Source: Rhizopus arrhizus (Eukaryota > Mucoromycota > Mucoromycetes > Mucorales > Rhizopodaceae). From it: DNA of 64,000 nt. Positions 15,592 through 27,025 of the stretch are shown piece after piece (the stretch's first letter is position 1; each line of letters opens with the position of its first letter). The translations under genes and the position numbers were made by a program. The notes under the pieces were generated by a model. The model was not told where the DNA came from, did no database searches, and saw only the letters and a program-made list of their open reading frames with translations. The stretch is from NCBI GenBank assembly GCA_024220505.1, contig JAKZZE010000013.1, positions 1,178,001 through 1,242,000 on the forward strand. The letters run 5' to 3'.

Positions 15592-17228
15592 ATGGAAAAA
15601 CAAGATGCTAAATCAGAGACGGTTGCTAGCGAGCTCTCCATAAAAGAAGATGAAAAGCATCAAGTACACGGAGGAGGTGATACGGCACTTGCGAATGCGC
15701 CTTGGAAATTTAAAATCATTGCCTTGGTCACTGCTCTCTTGTTTCCTTGTAAGAAAACAGCTGCACATTTCACTCATAAGCTAACATGGATTCATAGTGG
15801 GTTCCCACTTTTCTGCTAGTGCATTATCTGCCATGAAACGACCCATCATTCAGGTAGGCCAAAAAAAAAAAAGAGGCGGGACAATAGACTGACAGGATAG
15901 ACTAGAACCTTGGTATTTCTAATACAAAATATGGTGTGATCTCTGCCTCTGTCTCGATCATCAACACCATCTTTCCCATTGCGGGTGGTATCTTTATCGA
16001 CATGTTTGGTTCCGTCTGGGGTACGCTTGTCATCAACTTTATGATCATCCTCGGTTCCCTATTAACCGCGCTTGCTGCCAAATATGAATCCTATGCGCTG
16101 ATGGTCGTTGCCCGTGTCGTGTTTGGTATTGGCAGTGGTCTGATTGTGACCATGCAAGAATCTCTGCTGTCCAAATGGTTTCGTACCAGACACCTGTCGC
16201 TGGCCATCGGTCTGCAACTCTCGATCAGTCGTCTGTCGACGTTCTTGGGCACCCTGGTCGCCAACCCGGTCGCGACGGCCACGGGGGATTGGGTCTGGGC
16301 ATTCTGGCTTTCCTTTATCCTCTGCTGCTTTTCGATCCTGATGAACTTGATCTATGCCCTCGTCGTGCGTCACTTGCGAGGCCAGGCCAGTCTGACAAAG
16401 ACAGAGCGAGAGGTGATGAAGCAGAAAAAGACGTTCAAGTGGCGCTCGATCTTCAAGTTCCCTACCATCTTTTGGCACATTATCTTGATTGAATTCATCT
16501 ATGCTGCCGTCTGGTCTTCCTTTCAGACCATCTCGACCGATCTGGTCATCATGCACTTTGGTACCGAGAAGGTCTTGGCAGGTTACAAGGCCAGTGCGTC
16601 TCAAGTGGTGCCTATCGTGGCCACACCCATCTTGGGTCTCTTGATGGATTACTATGGTTGTCGTGTCATCATCTTGCTCACCTCGGCTGTTTTTTTAATC
16701 TTGAGTTCCGGTCTCTTGGGTTGGTCTTGGGTGGACGCAACGGTTGGCATGGTATTCTACAGTATCTCACTTGCCTTTGGACCCATTGCTATGATTACCT
16801 CCATCGGCATGATCCTCCCCTCAGAATACATCGGTACTGGTTTGGGTATCTACAAGAGTGCTAACAATGTGGGTACTGCCATCCTTGATGTCGCCATCGG
16901 TGTCGTTCAAGACCAGACGGCCGGACAATCCTATGGTCGTGTGATGCTTGTGTTTATCATCTTGGCCGCGATCGGCTTTGTGCTGATCATGTTACTATGG
17001 GCACATCAATTCTTGCGTTACAAAAACTTGCTTGAAGTTCGCAAGTCGAAGCGTACTGTACGTATGCAAGAGATTAATGATCGAGAACTGTCTTATACCT
17101 CACAAGGATTGGATCCTTATACAGATACACCTGTCAAATGGACAAGTTATCCTATCGTTGGCTTTTTTGTTTCCGCCCTTATTGTCGCTTGGGTCTTGTT
17201 CTTTGTTTATTCTATTCATGAATCTTAA
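15592..17228 (+). CDS. Major facilitator superfamily transporter, MFSD1-like
   Basis: A membrane carrier of the MFS fold, 511 residues from three exons (15592-15748, 15798-15853, 15906-17228). The N-terminal 35 residues are hydrophilic and cytosolic. About twelve hydrophobic segments follow, starting with FKIIALVTALLFPLG. Family marks include SALSAMKRPIIQNLGIS between TM1 and TM2, GGIFIDMFGSVWGTL between TM2 and TM3, and the cytoplasmic loop after TM6 with RHLRGQASLTKTEREV. The MKRPI/GIS motif and overall layout resemble metazoan MFSD1, a lysosomal dipeptide carrier, and its fungal relatives. Substrate cannot be told from sequence. The terminal segment YPIVGFFVSALIVAWVLFF is a clear TM helix. 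Start codon 15592 follows a pyrimidine-rich leader. The gene converges on the F-box/LRR gene, with 48 bp between stop codons. Confidence 0.85.
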
Positions 17229-17276
17229 TTTGTTTATTAATAATAAAAAAATTTTATATTAAAAGTGTATGAATGC

Positions 17277-18622
17277 TTATTGAAAAGTAGGTAAATTCCA
17301 AGTGGAAGTTGAAGGTAAAGAAATGTCTAATAATAATCTAGGTTGGCGATGTGTAATCATTCTTTGGACAAGTGGTAAAGGATGAATGATTCTGCAAATC
17401 GTATAATATCTTTCAACGTCAATAAAAAATTTTGATTCTTGTCGATTGATGATACTCAATATACGGTCTGCTTCATCTAAATCATAAGTGACCCCCAAAC
17501 AAAGTTCTTTGAGATGGGTTAGCTTGGTTAATAGTTGTTGTATGGAATCAGAAGTCAACAGGTCAAGTCCACTGATATTGAGTGTTTCAAGTTGAAGGTC
17601 ACTGTTGAATAAGAAGGCATGATCAGTGAGTAATCTACAGCCGGATACATCCACATGTTTCAAAGAAGGACAGTGTGATAAAAAGAGCTAGACTTGTATT
17701 AGCTTTAACCCACTTTATATTTACTTATTTATACCTGCATGGCTTGATTTGTCACACCTGTTTGATACGCCAAGAGTAAGGTCTCTAATGACGTACACTC
17801 TGTCGCTAACCGAAAGAATCCATCACTGCTATTCACTTGATTACATTCACTCATATCAAAATGAATTAGCGTCTTGCTCGATTCAGCCACGTATCTGAGA
17901 TGATGTGAAGTAAGTTGACTGATGTCACGCATACGAAGATGAGTCAATCGTTGGGCCTGTCGAAAATAACGAGTCAGGGCGGTACTCGACAGATTAACAC
18001 AGTGTTCCAATCCGAGATCACATAGCTCTCCGCATCCTCCGATGGCTTCCAGAATAGCATCATTGATATCCGTCAGACGAATACAGTGTAAGGTCCCTGC
18101 ATGTCTCTGGATTATGTCAACCATCAGCCGAGGATCGATCTTGCCGCAACCATAAAGAACAAGAGACTGCAGCTGATTCCGTTGGATTGTCATCAGCGGC
18201 CGAAGGACGTCACTGGATAGACAATAACATTGTGACAAGTTCAGTGATCGCAGTGAACGACTGCAGGCGGCAATCATTGGATGAATGATGTGATCTTGCG
18301 TGGCTGCATTTGAAAATTCAAGTTCTCTTAGGTTTGGAAACAAGAACGACTTGAAAAAGAGTCGTTCCAGATTGATTTCTTCTCTAGTCGCTGACCATTT
18401 GAATTTCCAGACGAGTTTATTATAAGCCGTGTTGTTATCCAAAGTGTTCTTTATTTTTCGAAGTGTCCGCAGTGAAGTCGGATTTAACGTTCGCCAGAGC
18501 CTTTCACATGAAAAGCGATAAAGTATTCGACAAGTCAAGGCAAGACTGAAAAGATCTTTTGTATCCACTAGACTGCACAAGATACTGGCAATTTCTGCTA
18601 TTAATAGTGGATGGTGTTGCAT
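17277..18622 (-). CDS. F-box and leucine-rich-repeat protein (Amn1/FBXL-like)
   Basis: A likely SCF ubiquitin-ligase substrate adaptor of about 432 residues in two exons (17735-18622 and 17277-17687). The N-terminus MQHHPLLIAEIASILCSL with FSLALTCRILYRFSCERLW has the F-box layout (an LPxEI-like start is degenerate). It is followed by cysteine-containing LRRs such as LRSLNLSQCYCLSSDVL, LQSLVLYGCGKIDPRL, LCDLGLEHCVNLSSTAL and LKHVDVSGCRLLTDHAF. I use ATG 18622. An upstream in-frame ATG (18685) would add a phenylalanine-rich stretch made from the T-rich leader and looks spurious. Family: cysteine-containing LRR F-box proteins. Specific substrate is not predictable. Confidence 0.8.
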
Positions 18623-18736
18623 ATTACAAGTAAGGAAAGAAAAAAAAATAAAAATAAAAAAAGAAAAGGAAAATTTAATTCCCACACAAAAATAGGGAAT
18701 CTTTTATTTACACACAACAAACACACGCAATTTTTA

Positions 18737-20877
18737 TTATTGAATAATTTTATCTCTGTATTCTTCAATGTTTTCATGCGTCAAAATAACTAAACATTCA
18801 TCAGTACACATCTCCTTTCATTCTCTCTTTGCTTACCTAAATCTCTTTTCGTCAAGGGCTTCTTTGTTAATGGACAAATATTCTTTTTGCCTTCCCAGTT
18901 TGTCAAACAACGTACCCAACTATCATAACTAAACCTAAAGTGAGTTTTCCTTTATCATTTTATTGTATTTTGATTTACCCCATAACATGACCATATCGAG
19001 AGATAGCAGGCTTCACTACCTCTTCCAGTGTAATAGGATCCAAGAAACCAGGTAAAGGATTATCCAAATTCACATCTTCTTTTTCTTCTTCATCCAATTG
19101 TTCTTCTTGTGTCTCTTCCTGAATTGGTTCTTGATGACGCGTTCTTCTTGTTGTACGCATACTCATGGTAAATGTACCAGAATCATCATTATAATCTTCA
19201 AAATCATCTTCTTCATCATCATCATCACTATTCCAACCTCTCGTCCTTCTCTTCTTCTTCTTCTTTTTATCTGCAACCACAGGTGCTGCTCTCACCCTTT
19301 TTCTTGTCGTTGTCGTTGTCGCAGTACTACTGCTGCTGCTATAACTACTGCTGCTCACTGTTGTACCTCCATGTTTATTGTGAGTACGAAAGGTCTTTTC
19401 GACATTGCCATCCGCCGTCTTTTTATCAAACAGATAATGTGCCTTGCCCTTTTCATCCAAGACATAATTTGGGTCCTGGATTTCGTTCGTCTCTACCAGC
19501 AGACGATAAAAATTTGAACACTGATAGCCCACACGACCGGGGATGGTCATCGAAAAGATACCCCACTGTCCATTGGCACCCACTTCGTTCAGACGCTGGA
19601 AAAATAACTTGCGTTCCTCGGCGTTCCACTGACCCTTGCGCTGCTCTTCTCCAGGCGCATTGAATCGGTAATAATAACTGTTGGGATTTTCGTTGATCAT
19701 CGAATAGGCACGGATACGGGCCTGTGACCAGCCTTCGAATGCCTTGTCTAATTTATCTTGGTTGTCTTGGGCTTGACGGATGGCTTCATCTAGACTCAGA
19801 CGACCACACATACGGTATTGTCTATCAAAAGATGAGTGGATGAGAAACGTGTCCTGTCTTTCTTTACTTTTTAGCAGAATCGTTGGTTGTCTTTTTCAAT
19901 GTCTCTGAACGTTTCTTTAATAATTGTTTATAAGCAGTCAATTGCTCTTCACTCATCGCATTGTCTAAAGACTGTGAGTCATCAGTTTATGCACCCGTCC
20001 TTCATCTTACGTGATACTTCAACTTCAGGAGCATGCTTTGTAGCAATCGTTCGACGAATATCCAAAAGATAGGTAGGTTGTGTGAGACGGACGATGACTT
20101 CTTCCTAAATAATTCAATCAGTCACAACTTTCTCTTTCTATCCAAAACACCTACTTCGTCATGACTGCAATCCACCAACATTTCAGATATTTCTTCATCG
20201 GATAAATAATCATACACACCTTTGATCTTTATTGATTTTCGCTTATATTCTCGCTTTTCAAACTCTTGAAATTGACGTTGTTGAAGTGCCACGCGTTTTT
20301 GAATAATGTCCATTTCAGACTCAGTGACTTCTTCACCAAACATGTTTTCTTTGCGCACCGTTTCAATTTTTTCACTAGACAACAACAGGTTGAGTGGATA
20401 AGACAGATGGATAAAGAGGGTAATCTATTTACTTTTCAGCAAGATCTATTTTAAAATTGGATTCTTCTTCATTGGTATCTTCTTTGACTTGAAGTGTCAG
20501 CTGTCGAAGTTTGGTCTGATGAGAGAAATGAGTTCATGAGGAATGGGAAAATTATGTTTTTGGAAAACTTACAAGTAAAGGACTCACTTGAATCGAGTCA
20601 GGAATTGAAACTTGTTTCCAAGGGGTTTTTTGTTTTTGAACTTGATGTCCATCTAATCATGAACGTGAAATGAAGAAAAAAAAAAAAAGTTAATTAGGTA
20701 CATTAAAATTTTTTTTTTCTCATTCACTTCTTTGAATGATTTTTTTTTGCTTCAAAGAGTTTTTTTTCTTTCCTCTATTGAAACGCGAAGAGCATAAATA
20801 TGATATTTACCTTCTTTAAAGAATTTAGATACAAGTCTTTCTACTTCAGGCGTTGCCTGTTTCTTTGAACGGACCAT
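18737..20877 (-). CDS. SANT/Myb-like and U-box-like domain protein
   Basis: Nine exons (20811-20877, 20573-20652, 20433-20515, 20155-20374, 20011-20104, 19868-19964, 18979-19821, 18837-18928, 18737-18789) read through in frame for 542 residues. The N-terminal half is charged and helical. The middle contains KGQWNAEERKLFFQRLNEVG, then WGIFSMTIPGRVGYQCSNFY, a SANT/Myb-like helix set. A low-complexity serine/threonine and lysine-rich linker and acidic runs follow. The C-terminus, LPGFLDPITLEEVVKPAI..GH, then CPLTKKPLTKRDLV, matches the U-box pattern (DPI, CPxTxxPL). U-box proteins are E3 ubiquitin ligases and SANT domains bind histones or DNA, so a nuclear chromatin-linked ligase is inferred. 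No named orthologue was recognised. The last exons are short and come from my splice reconstruction. Confidence 0.75.
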
Positions 20878-21158
20878 AGTTGTATGTAAAAAAAATAAAG
20901 GTACACTCACAATTTTTTATTTTCGCGTTCCATTTGGTGTTTTTTGGGGTGTTTATAGGATTATTCAACGTTTTCAGAAAATTTGATTTATTAAATCACT
21001 ATCAATCCATTCATGAAAAAAAAAAAAGCTGAAACTAGTATTGAATTCAGACTTAAGGGTCCATAAAGAAGAATTTGCTATTTATAAACATGAAATACTC
21101 TGTTTTGAGTAGATATAATAAAAAAAAACGTCAGTTTATAAAGTAGATAAAGAAAAGA

Positions 21159-23219
21159 TTAAAGGGTATCAGTTCTGGAAAATGAAGTAATGAAATTAAT
21201 CATGCCAGGCTTAAGTTTTTCAGCTTGAGTCAAGACAATAGTAAAATCATCCAGATCATACAATGAAAGAGCGTTCATGACATTCTTTACAAAGTTTTCT
21301 TTTACTTTCACTTGCCCCAATATTGCAAGCCTTCTTTAAAGTGTTATTACGACAGTCAATCAAAGCATTGTAAACTTACGTCTCATCTTCTATATATTTA
21401 ATCAAAGCCAGAGCTCTTTTTACAAGACTTCTTTTCCACTGTTTTATATAGGACTCTCTTAGCCTTGTCGGTATCCTTCTCACCTCTTCTAATAAAGACT
21501 GAACCATAGGAGCTATACTGTTTACCTTTTCAAATACTTGCGAACGTTTACTATAATAAAGTAAATAGACACATCACAATCAATGACTACCTCACTTACC
21601 TCCAATCGTTCATTTGAAGCTTGCTATTTCGTTGTAAAACATCATTTTCCAATTTGCTAAAAACTGCTGCTTGATAACTTTTTCTCAACTGCTGGTACTG
21701 GCTGTATAAAGGAGTCCTTTTCACAACAAGCCTTGTCATATCTACAAGTGTGGTTGGTACAATGGAATCAAGTACAGCTAACTCTATACGTGGCTCCATT
21801 TCTTCTATATCCTTTTGACCCATTAGTTCACGTACGAAACAGGGAGCGGTGTCTATGTTACCTTTACAAGTAAGCCTTGAATATATAAATCTGGCATATA
21901 ACGATGATGCTTTCTTGCATGGCTTGATCTATTCCTTTCTTTTAAAGATAAAAGTAAAGACAGTGTGTTGATCATCTGTTGGTGGGTTAGTATCGATTGA
22001 TTTATCATACAAGTCGGATGTACCATATTCACAGAGCCAAGGCTATTACCGATTAGCACAGTGGAGCCAAAGGTTTGTAGATGGGAAGTGATCACTCTAA
22101 TAAAATGAAAGTCATTAGTTCAACAGATCATCTACTGTCCACAAGCAATGTAGATATAAAAAAAAGAATGTTTACAAACTTGGCAAAAAATGGAGAATCC
22201 AACATCTGCTTTGATTCATCGCCTAGCATCGTATGACTCGTCTATTTCCCCAAATATATTTTTTCAGTATTTATCTCTTTGTATTTATCTCTTTGTCACC
22301 TTTATATTATCTGTAGGTAATGAAACCGATTCTAAATCCATAATTGATTTTACAAATGGGATCAACCAATGAACTGTATAGCAATCCACTGCCGTTGACC
22401 ATGCCTAGCATAAGAGAAAAAAAATCAGATCCTTATCGCATGGGTCTGTTTGCTACCACTTTACAATGTTTTCTCTCTTTTGAATCTTTCTCAGTTGGAT
22501 CAGTGGTTGCACTAATTGATTTGGCACACGATCTTGTAACAGCTGAAAGTATCCTGAGAAGTTTTTTTGGTACCTCGCAGGCACTACAAGGACAATGGCA
22601 AATAAGGTATGCAAGGTGGGATCCTCAAATAAAAAGGCGGTACACATCATGGATTGAAGCAGGATCCATTTGGATTCAACAGATCGCGTGCCCATCTCTC
22701 CATTCAATACCTGTCTGGCAATCATCATCTGTGTCCCTTCATCCATCGCTTCCGCAGACCATACTTTGTCTACCTTGGGTCCCACCACATTAGACCACTG
22801 AATCAAAAGGATGCTTGAAAAAAAAGAACTTTGGAATATCTCGAATTCAGTTGTAGGTGCAGATGTTTTTTTGGTTGTGTTTGATTCTAAGGTATATTAA
22901 AACAAAGAGAAAGAGGGTTTGGCCTTCTTTTTATCTTACCATTCACAGCATCCTGAAGTGCAACAACAGCTTCCGAGGTACATTTCATAGGGGGTGGTAG
23001 CTCTGAAGTCTCCAAGATTTGAGGAGAAGGTAAAGGTGAGATGTCTGCGTGAAAAGCAGGTGAACGAACATAATGATAGTGGCGGTGAGAAAGCTGTTTG
23101 CGACTCTCTTCCAGTGGAGGATCAGCAACAACAGCCGTTGTGGTAATTTCTAATGTCTGAAGCGCTGTAGTAGAAGCAGTTGCTTTTGATTTCGTAAGTC
23201 GAGCTCTTTGGTCTGTCAT
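21159..23219 (-). CDS. C9orf72: C9orf72-like DENN protein
   Basis: Nine exons (22940-23219, 22465-22886, 22300-22404, 22180-22241, 22024-22096, 21868-21975, 21600-21811, 21380-21550, 21159-21333) join in frame to 535 residues; human C9orf72 is 481. Conserved blocks occur in the human order: IQWSNVVGPKVDKVW (human WDNILGPRVRHIW), QVLNGE (TLNGE), ITSHLQTFGSTVLIG (ISSHLQTCGCSVVVG), LYIQGLL (LFVQGLL), VPTTLVDM (YPTTHIDVD), KRALALIKYIEDET (RKALTLIKYIEDDT), LTQAEKLKPGMINF (LAEKIKPGLHSF). The N-terminal ~90 residues are an extra disordered extension. C9orf72 with SMCR8 acts in autophagy, lysosome and small-GTPase regulation in animals; its role in fungi is not known to me. Exon 4 ends at an unusual GTTTGT donor. 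Two apparent frame breaks vanish when 48- and 56-nt introns are removed. Confidence 0.88.
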
Positions 23220-24107
23220 TGGGTTAGAAGAAAGAAAGAAAATGAAAACGGGAAAAAAAACAGCTCAGTCACATTCATCACTGTGCATAATCATGTAACA
23301 CAATTCACTTATTTGGGGCTTTCTCTAGCTTGAAAGATCACGAGGGAAAGACATCGCCTTTTTAAAATCTGGAGGTAACGCGAAGGGTTGTGTTGCATTC
23401 GCACAAGAGATTGAATAGTACATTGGTGACCAAAAGCGTTCTTTGATTTCTTGATCTTTAAAGGTTGTATTAAGCACACTGCATCCGACTTGTTCATCTT
23501 TATAATAAACCAATGCATTATATGTTTAACAGGTAATAGCACCAACAAGTCCATTCCTTGAATTGAAAAAAGAATCTGTGGTTTTATAGAATCTTGTGCT
23601 TTGTTCTGATTTCGTATTCAAGCTGTCTTTACTATTTGATTCATGTATAGTTTTAGTTCTTGCTAGTATTACCAATTTTATCAACCAACGTAACTGTCAG
23701 GCCTTGTACAATAAAAAGTACGCGACAGTAAATTGTTGTACGTTACAGCTATGTTGGTTATAACCCAATGATTTCATTCACTCGTACAGTGTTTATGATA
23801 TCAAAGGGTGGATTTGAGAAAGACACGGTACAAAATATTCGTATTAGGGGGCCTTACTCTAGGCATTTTTACGTTTTCAAAATGGGATGGATTTTTTTTT
23901 TCGCAGATTGATCCTATTAGACAAGAATACATAAAAAAGTAATATTATATAGCAAGCTTGTTTTATGAATCAAATAGGTTCTCTTGGGTCGATATACTTG
24001 TATAGCTTAAAAAATCTTTTTTTTTTAGACACACGAAAAAATAAACATCAACCTAAAGGTACCTATTGATTTAGGTGGAGAAAGAACAATCCACCCTTCA
24101 AGTGGGG

Positions 24108-24138
<31 letters not shown>

Positions 24139-24211
24139 CTTAAAAAAAAAAGAGATGACGCCATAGTGTATTTCTCGTATTTTTTTTTTAAAAAAATAAT
24201 TAAATATACGA
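23220..24211. other. Intergenic region between divergent C9orf72-like and F-box genes
   Basis: About 1 kb separating two divergent starts. It holds an imperfect hairpin near 23678-23763, homopolymer tracts (poly-T around 24117-24138) and short minus-strand frames at 23309-23554 that may be decayed coding sequence but match nothing I recognise. Promoters for both neighbours should lie here. Confidence 0.5.
23678..23763. repeat. Imperfect inverted repeat (hairpin) of about 86 bp
   Basis: The left arm TTATCAACCAACGTAACTGT (23678-23697) and right arm ACAGCTATGTTGGTTATAA (23745-23763) are reverse complements apart from about three differences. Shorter nested complementary words (GTAACGT/ACGTTAC-like) lie inside. 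The size and AT-rich flanks fit a very small MITE or a structured element, but no target-site duplication was proven. Confidence 0.4.
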
Positions 24212-26029
24212 ATGGCCAATTGGGCAGGATTACCAACTGAGATTCTTCACTCTATATTTGAGCTTTTGGAAGGACGAATGCGTGACTATGAAAGGTCTTG
24301 GGAATCATTTTTTCCGTTATATGATTGTCTACTTGTTTGTAAAAATTGGACAGGACCTGCTCTGGTACACTTGTATCGACAAGTAGAAATCATTAGCGCG
24401 GTGAACGCGGAAGATTTTATTGAATGCGTCACCCACAGTCCACACGGACGCCACCTGCACACGCTACTCTTTTGTGAACTCAGCGGCGCAAGAAACACAG
24501 GAAAGTATCTGCTGCAGATTGCCAACGCATGTCCCAACGTGAAACATTTGGAACAACTGGACGACGCGCCATTCTATTGGAATGCGCTGTCTAAAGTAGG
24601 GCCCAGGCGGTGGCGTATGTTAGAGACAGTACCCGAATGCGATGTGAATAATAAAAAGCAAGCGGCAGACTATTACAAGTGTATTCTCAAGTTCAACCAG
24701 ACCCTCACCCGGATCACGGTACCAGCCCATCATCCAAAGAGCGAAAAAGGAAAGAAGATGGTGCAAGAGATCAAGACGTTTCCAAAGCTAGAAACCATCC
24801 TGGTCATGGACGGTCACAACACGGCCAATCCGGATGATTATGATGAATTGATAGAGAATTGCCCTCATCTGAAAAAGATATGTATCTGTATTCGCGAATC
24901 ACCACCAGAGAACAATCGAGAACCGAAAGAGTTGGATATTGTTCCCCGTCCGTCTGTGAAGAATTTGGTCTTGGTCTTCAACCAAGATCCTATTGGGTTT
25001 GACTACATGATGCAAAAGTTTCCAAACCTGGACAGTTTGTTCTTGGGCGCTAATTTCCCATGGGTACCCGAAAGACAAGAAAGGATGGACAGATACCTGA
25101 CAGAGAAGATGCAAACAATCACACAATACATCTCGCGTGTGAAAAACTTTGAGTATTCATTCTACGGCCCACTCAATATGGCCAGCGGCTTTGTTACTGG
25201 TTCTACCCTGAACGTCCAATTCACTGGCAGCGGTTGGGATAGCCACAACATCTTGGATGATTTGCTGACAAAAACAGTCAATTATAAGGGTACAAATGAT
25301 AGTATCTGCATCAATTTTATAGGATGCTGGAAGCGAAGTGAGATTTGTGACTTGTGGAGACTGTGCGGTCATCTGCTCAGCGTACTCACCTTTGAGTTCC
25401 CTTCACCGATCGATGAACACCTGGTGGAGGAGTTTAATATCATTGAGGATATTCTAGTGCACTGTAAGCATTTGCGTGAATTTGAATACAGGTCACCCAA
25501 ATTGGTCCTGCCTGCAGTAGATCCAGAGAGAGTGAAACAACCCTACTTGGAGCAACTGGACCTTTACACCACCACGATGGACCCAGAGATATTGCCAATC
25601 TATTCTCGATGTATGCCCTCTTTAAAATCTGTGCTTCTTGGATCGACACTGGTAGGGAATCGAAAGATTGAATTGAGTATTGATATGCCAGAGACCAATT
25701 TTGAGCAATTGACCCTTGAATTTGATATTCACTTGAGACAGCAACCCAAAGCGAGAAAGCCGACCAGAGTATTCCGTCTTTCACAATTGGGCGAGCCTGG
25801 TCCTTTTGTGGTGTTCAAGGTGGAAGCAAATGGCAAAAAACCAAAGATATATGAAGTATTCATTGAAAAATCAAAGCTATTTCCTTCCAAAAGAGATGCG
25901 CTTAAAGAAGTGACGACGCCTTTAGAGAAAGAAGCTATTGTGACTATTCATATTCGTTGTCGTTCTATTAAGCATTTATCTTTTGGTATAGGAGGATTTC
26001 ATATGCATAATCATCCACTAAATTTATAA
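24212..26029 (+). CDS. F-box domain protein, single exon
   Basis: An uninterrupted 605-codon frame starting MANWAGLPTEILHSIFELLE, a textbook F-box start (LPxEIL), with CLLVCKNWTGPALVHLYRQV completing the domain within the first 70 residues. The rest is a long solenoid-like region with leucine-rich periodicity (for example CPNVKHLEQLDD, FPKLETILVMDG, CPHLKKICICI, FPNLDSLFLGA), typical of the large F-box/LRR families of Mucoromycota. It probably recruits a substrate to SCF ubiquitin ligase through Skp1. The specific partner is unknown. The AT-rich leader ends right before ATG 24212. It is tail-to-tail with PEX22. Confidence 0.85.
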   Translation: MANWAGLPTEILHSIFELLEGRMRDYERSWESFFPLYDCLLVCKNWTGPALVHLYRQVEIISAVNAEDFIECVTHSPHGRHLHTLLFCELSGARNTGKYLLQIANACPNVKHLEQLDDAPFYWNALSKVGPRRWRMLETVPECDVNNKKQAADYYKCILKFNQTLTRITVPAHHPKSEKGKKMVQEIKTFPKLETILVMDGHNTANPDDYDELIENCPHLKKICICIRESPPENNREPKELDIVPRPSVKNLVLVFNQDPIGFDYMMQKFPNLDSLFLGANFPWVPERQERMDRYLTEKMQTITQYISRVKNFEYSFYGPLNMASGFVTGSTLNVQFTGSGWDSHNILDDLLTKTVNYKGTNDSICINFIGCWKRSEICDLWRLCGHLLSVLTFEFPSPIDEHLVEEFNIIEDILVHCKHLREFEYRSPKLVLPAVDPERVKQPYLEQLDLYTTTMDPEILPIYSRCMPSLKSVLLGSTLVGNRKIELSIDMPETNFEQLTLEFDIHLRQQPKARKPTRVFRLSQLGEPGPFVVFKVEANGKKPKIYEVFIEKSKLFPSKRDALKEVTTPLEKEAIVTIHIRCRSIKHLSFGIGGFHMHNHPLNL

Positions 26030-26143
26030 AATTAATCAAGCCTTCATTTAATAAATAGTTTTCATTCAATTCAGTAATAATAATAATAAAAAAAAACAAT
26101 CATTTTAATGTTGATGTACAAATGAAATAAATATTCACAAAAA

Positions 26144-27025
26144 TTAAATTCTAGCTACTGAAGTATTCAAAACATGATCCGTTATTTCTATATCAAAATG
26201 TTGATAGAGTTCTCTTTTCTTTTGATTTGGCAAGATCCAGATGACTCTAGTGTCTTCCAATCTCTGTACAATATCACTTCCATCCTCTAGTTCCCAGCCA
26301 CCTTCGATATGAACAGAAGGTTCGATCTGTTTAATCAAATGTAACTTTCCTTGCTCTGATGAACAATAGAGGACCTTTCTTGAATCGATAAAGTTGAACA
26401 GATTGGAATTATTCAGCAGTGTTTCAATTTGATCTTTGTCTTGTGGGGTTGTCGTATGAGCAATAACATAAATATCAAAAGAACTGGACCATCGGATGAG
26501 CAAAGGTATCGTGTTTTCATGAAAGGCATGATTAGGTATGTTGACATCTCGGGATGGGTTCCACAAGACAGTCTGTGAACCAAAGCAGATGTTTAGTTTT
26601 GGGTATGTGCATGTTGCAAAACTTACATTTTTTAGTGAAATAGTCATCTTTCTTTTTATGCCCGCTGCCGACATCACACCCTCCATCAGCTTCGTACTCC
26701 ACTTGCTACCGCGTGCGGATACTTTGCCGGATGCGAAGGAAAATTCAGTAGACGATGGGGAAGGAGGCGGAGTGAGTAACTAGAGAAAGGTCAGCTTTCG
26801 ACCATCGATAGAGTCAACTGAAGGGCAGCTTACCGCTCGATGAGAGGTCTGTCTCAAGTTATCTAGGCTCAAGCTTGACCTTTTGAGCTCAACCCTTTTT
26901 GTTTGCTGCTTATATGTCTTGTACCAGTAAGTTATGATGCTTAGCAGCAGGGTGATGAATGAAGGATAGCTCATCAGCTTTACAAAAATCCATTTCTTAG
27001 GTACACTTTTGGTGGCTAATAACAT
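26144..27025 (-). CDS. PEX22: Peroxisome biogenesis protein Pex22
   Basis: Pex22 anchors the ubiquitin-conjugating enzyme Pex4 at the peroxisomal membrane for recycling of the import receptor Pex5. Three exons (26834-27025, 26627-26779, 26144-26572) give 257 residues. The N-terminus has one hydrophobic helix, YPSFITLLLSIITYWY, then a basic stretch. The soluble domain shows MTISLKNTVLWNPSRDVNIP, ENTIPLLIRW, DIYVIAHTTT, DQIETLLNNSNLF, DSRKVLYCSSEQGKLHLI, IEPSVHIEGG and DHVLNTSVARI at the C-terminus, all in the order of the Pex22-like family. No active-site residues are expected because it is an adaptor. The intron between MTISLKN and TVLWNP is needed to restore the conserved block. Confidence 0.85.

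Noticed and set aside
21811..21868. Frameshift in the C9orf72-like gene after QGLL
   Set aside because: A 56-nt intron (21812-21867) keeps phase 0 and aligns VPTT with the human YPTT block.
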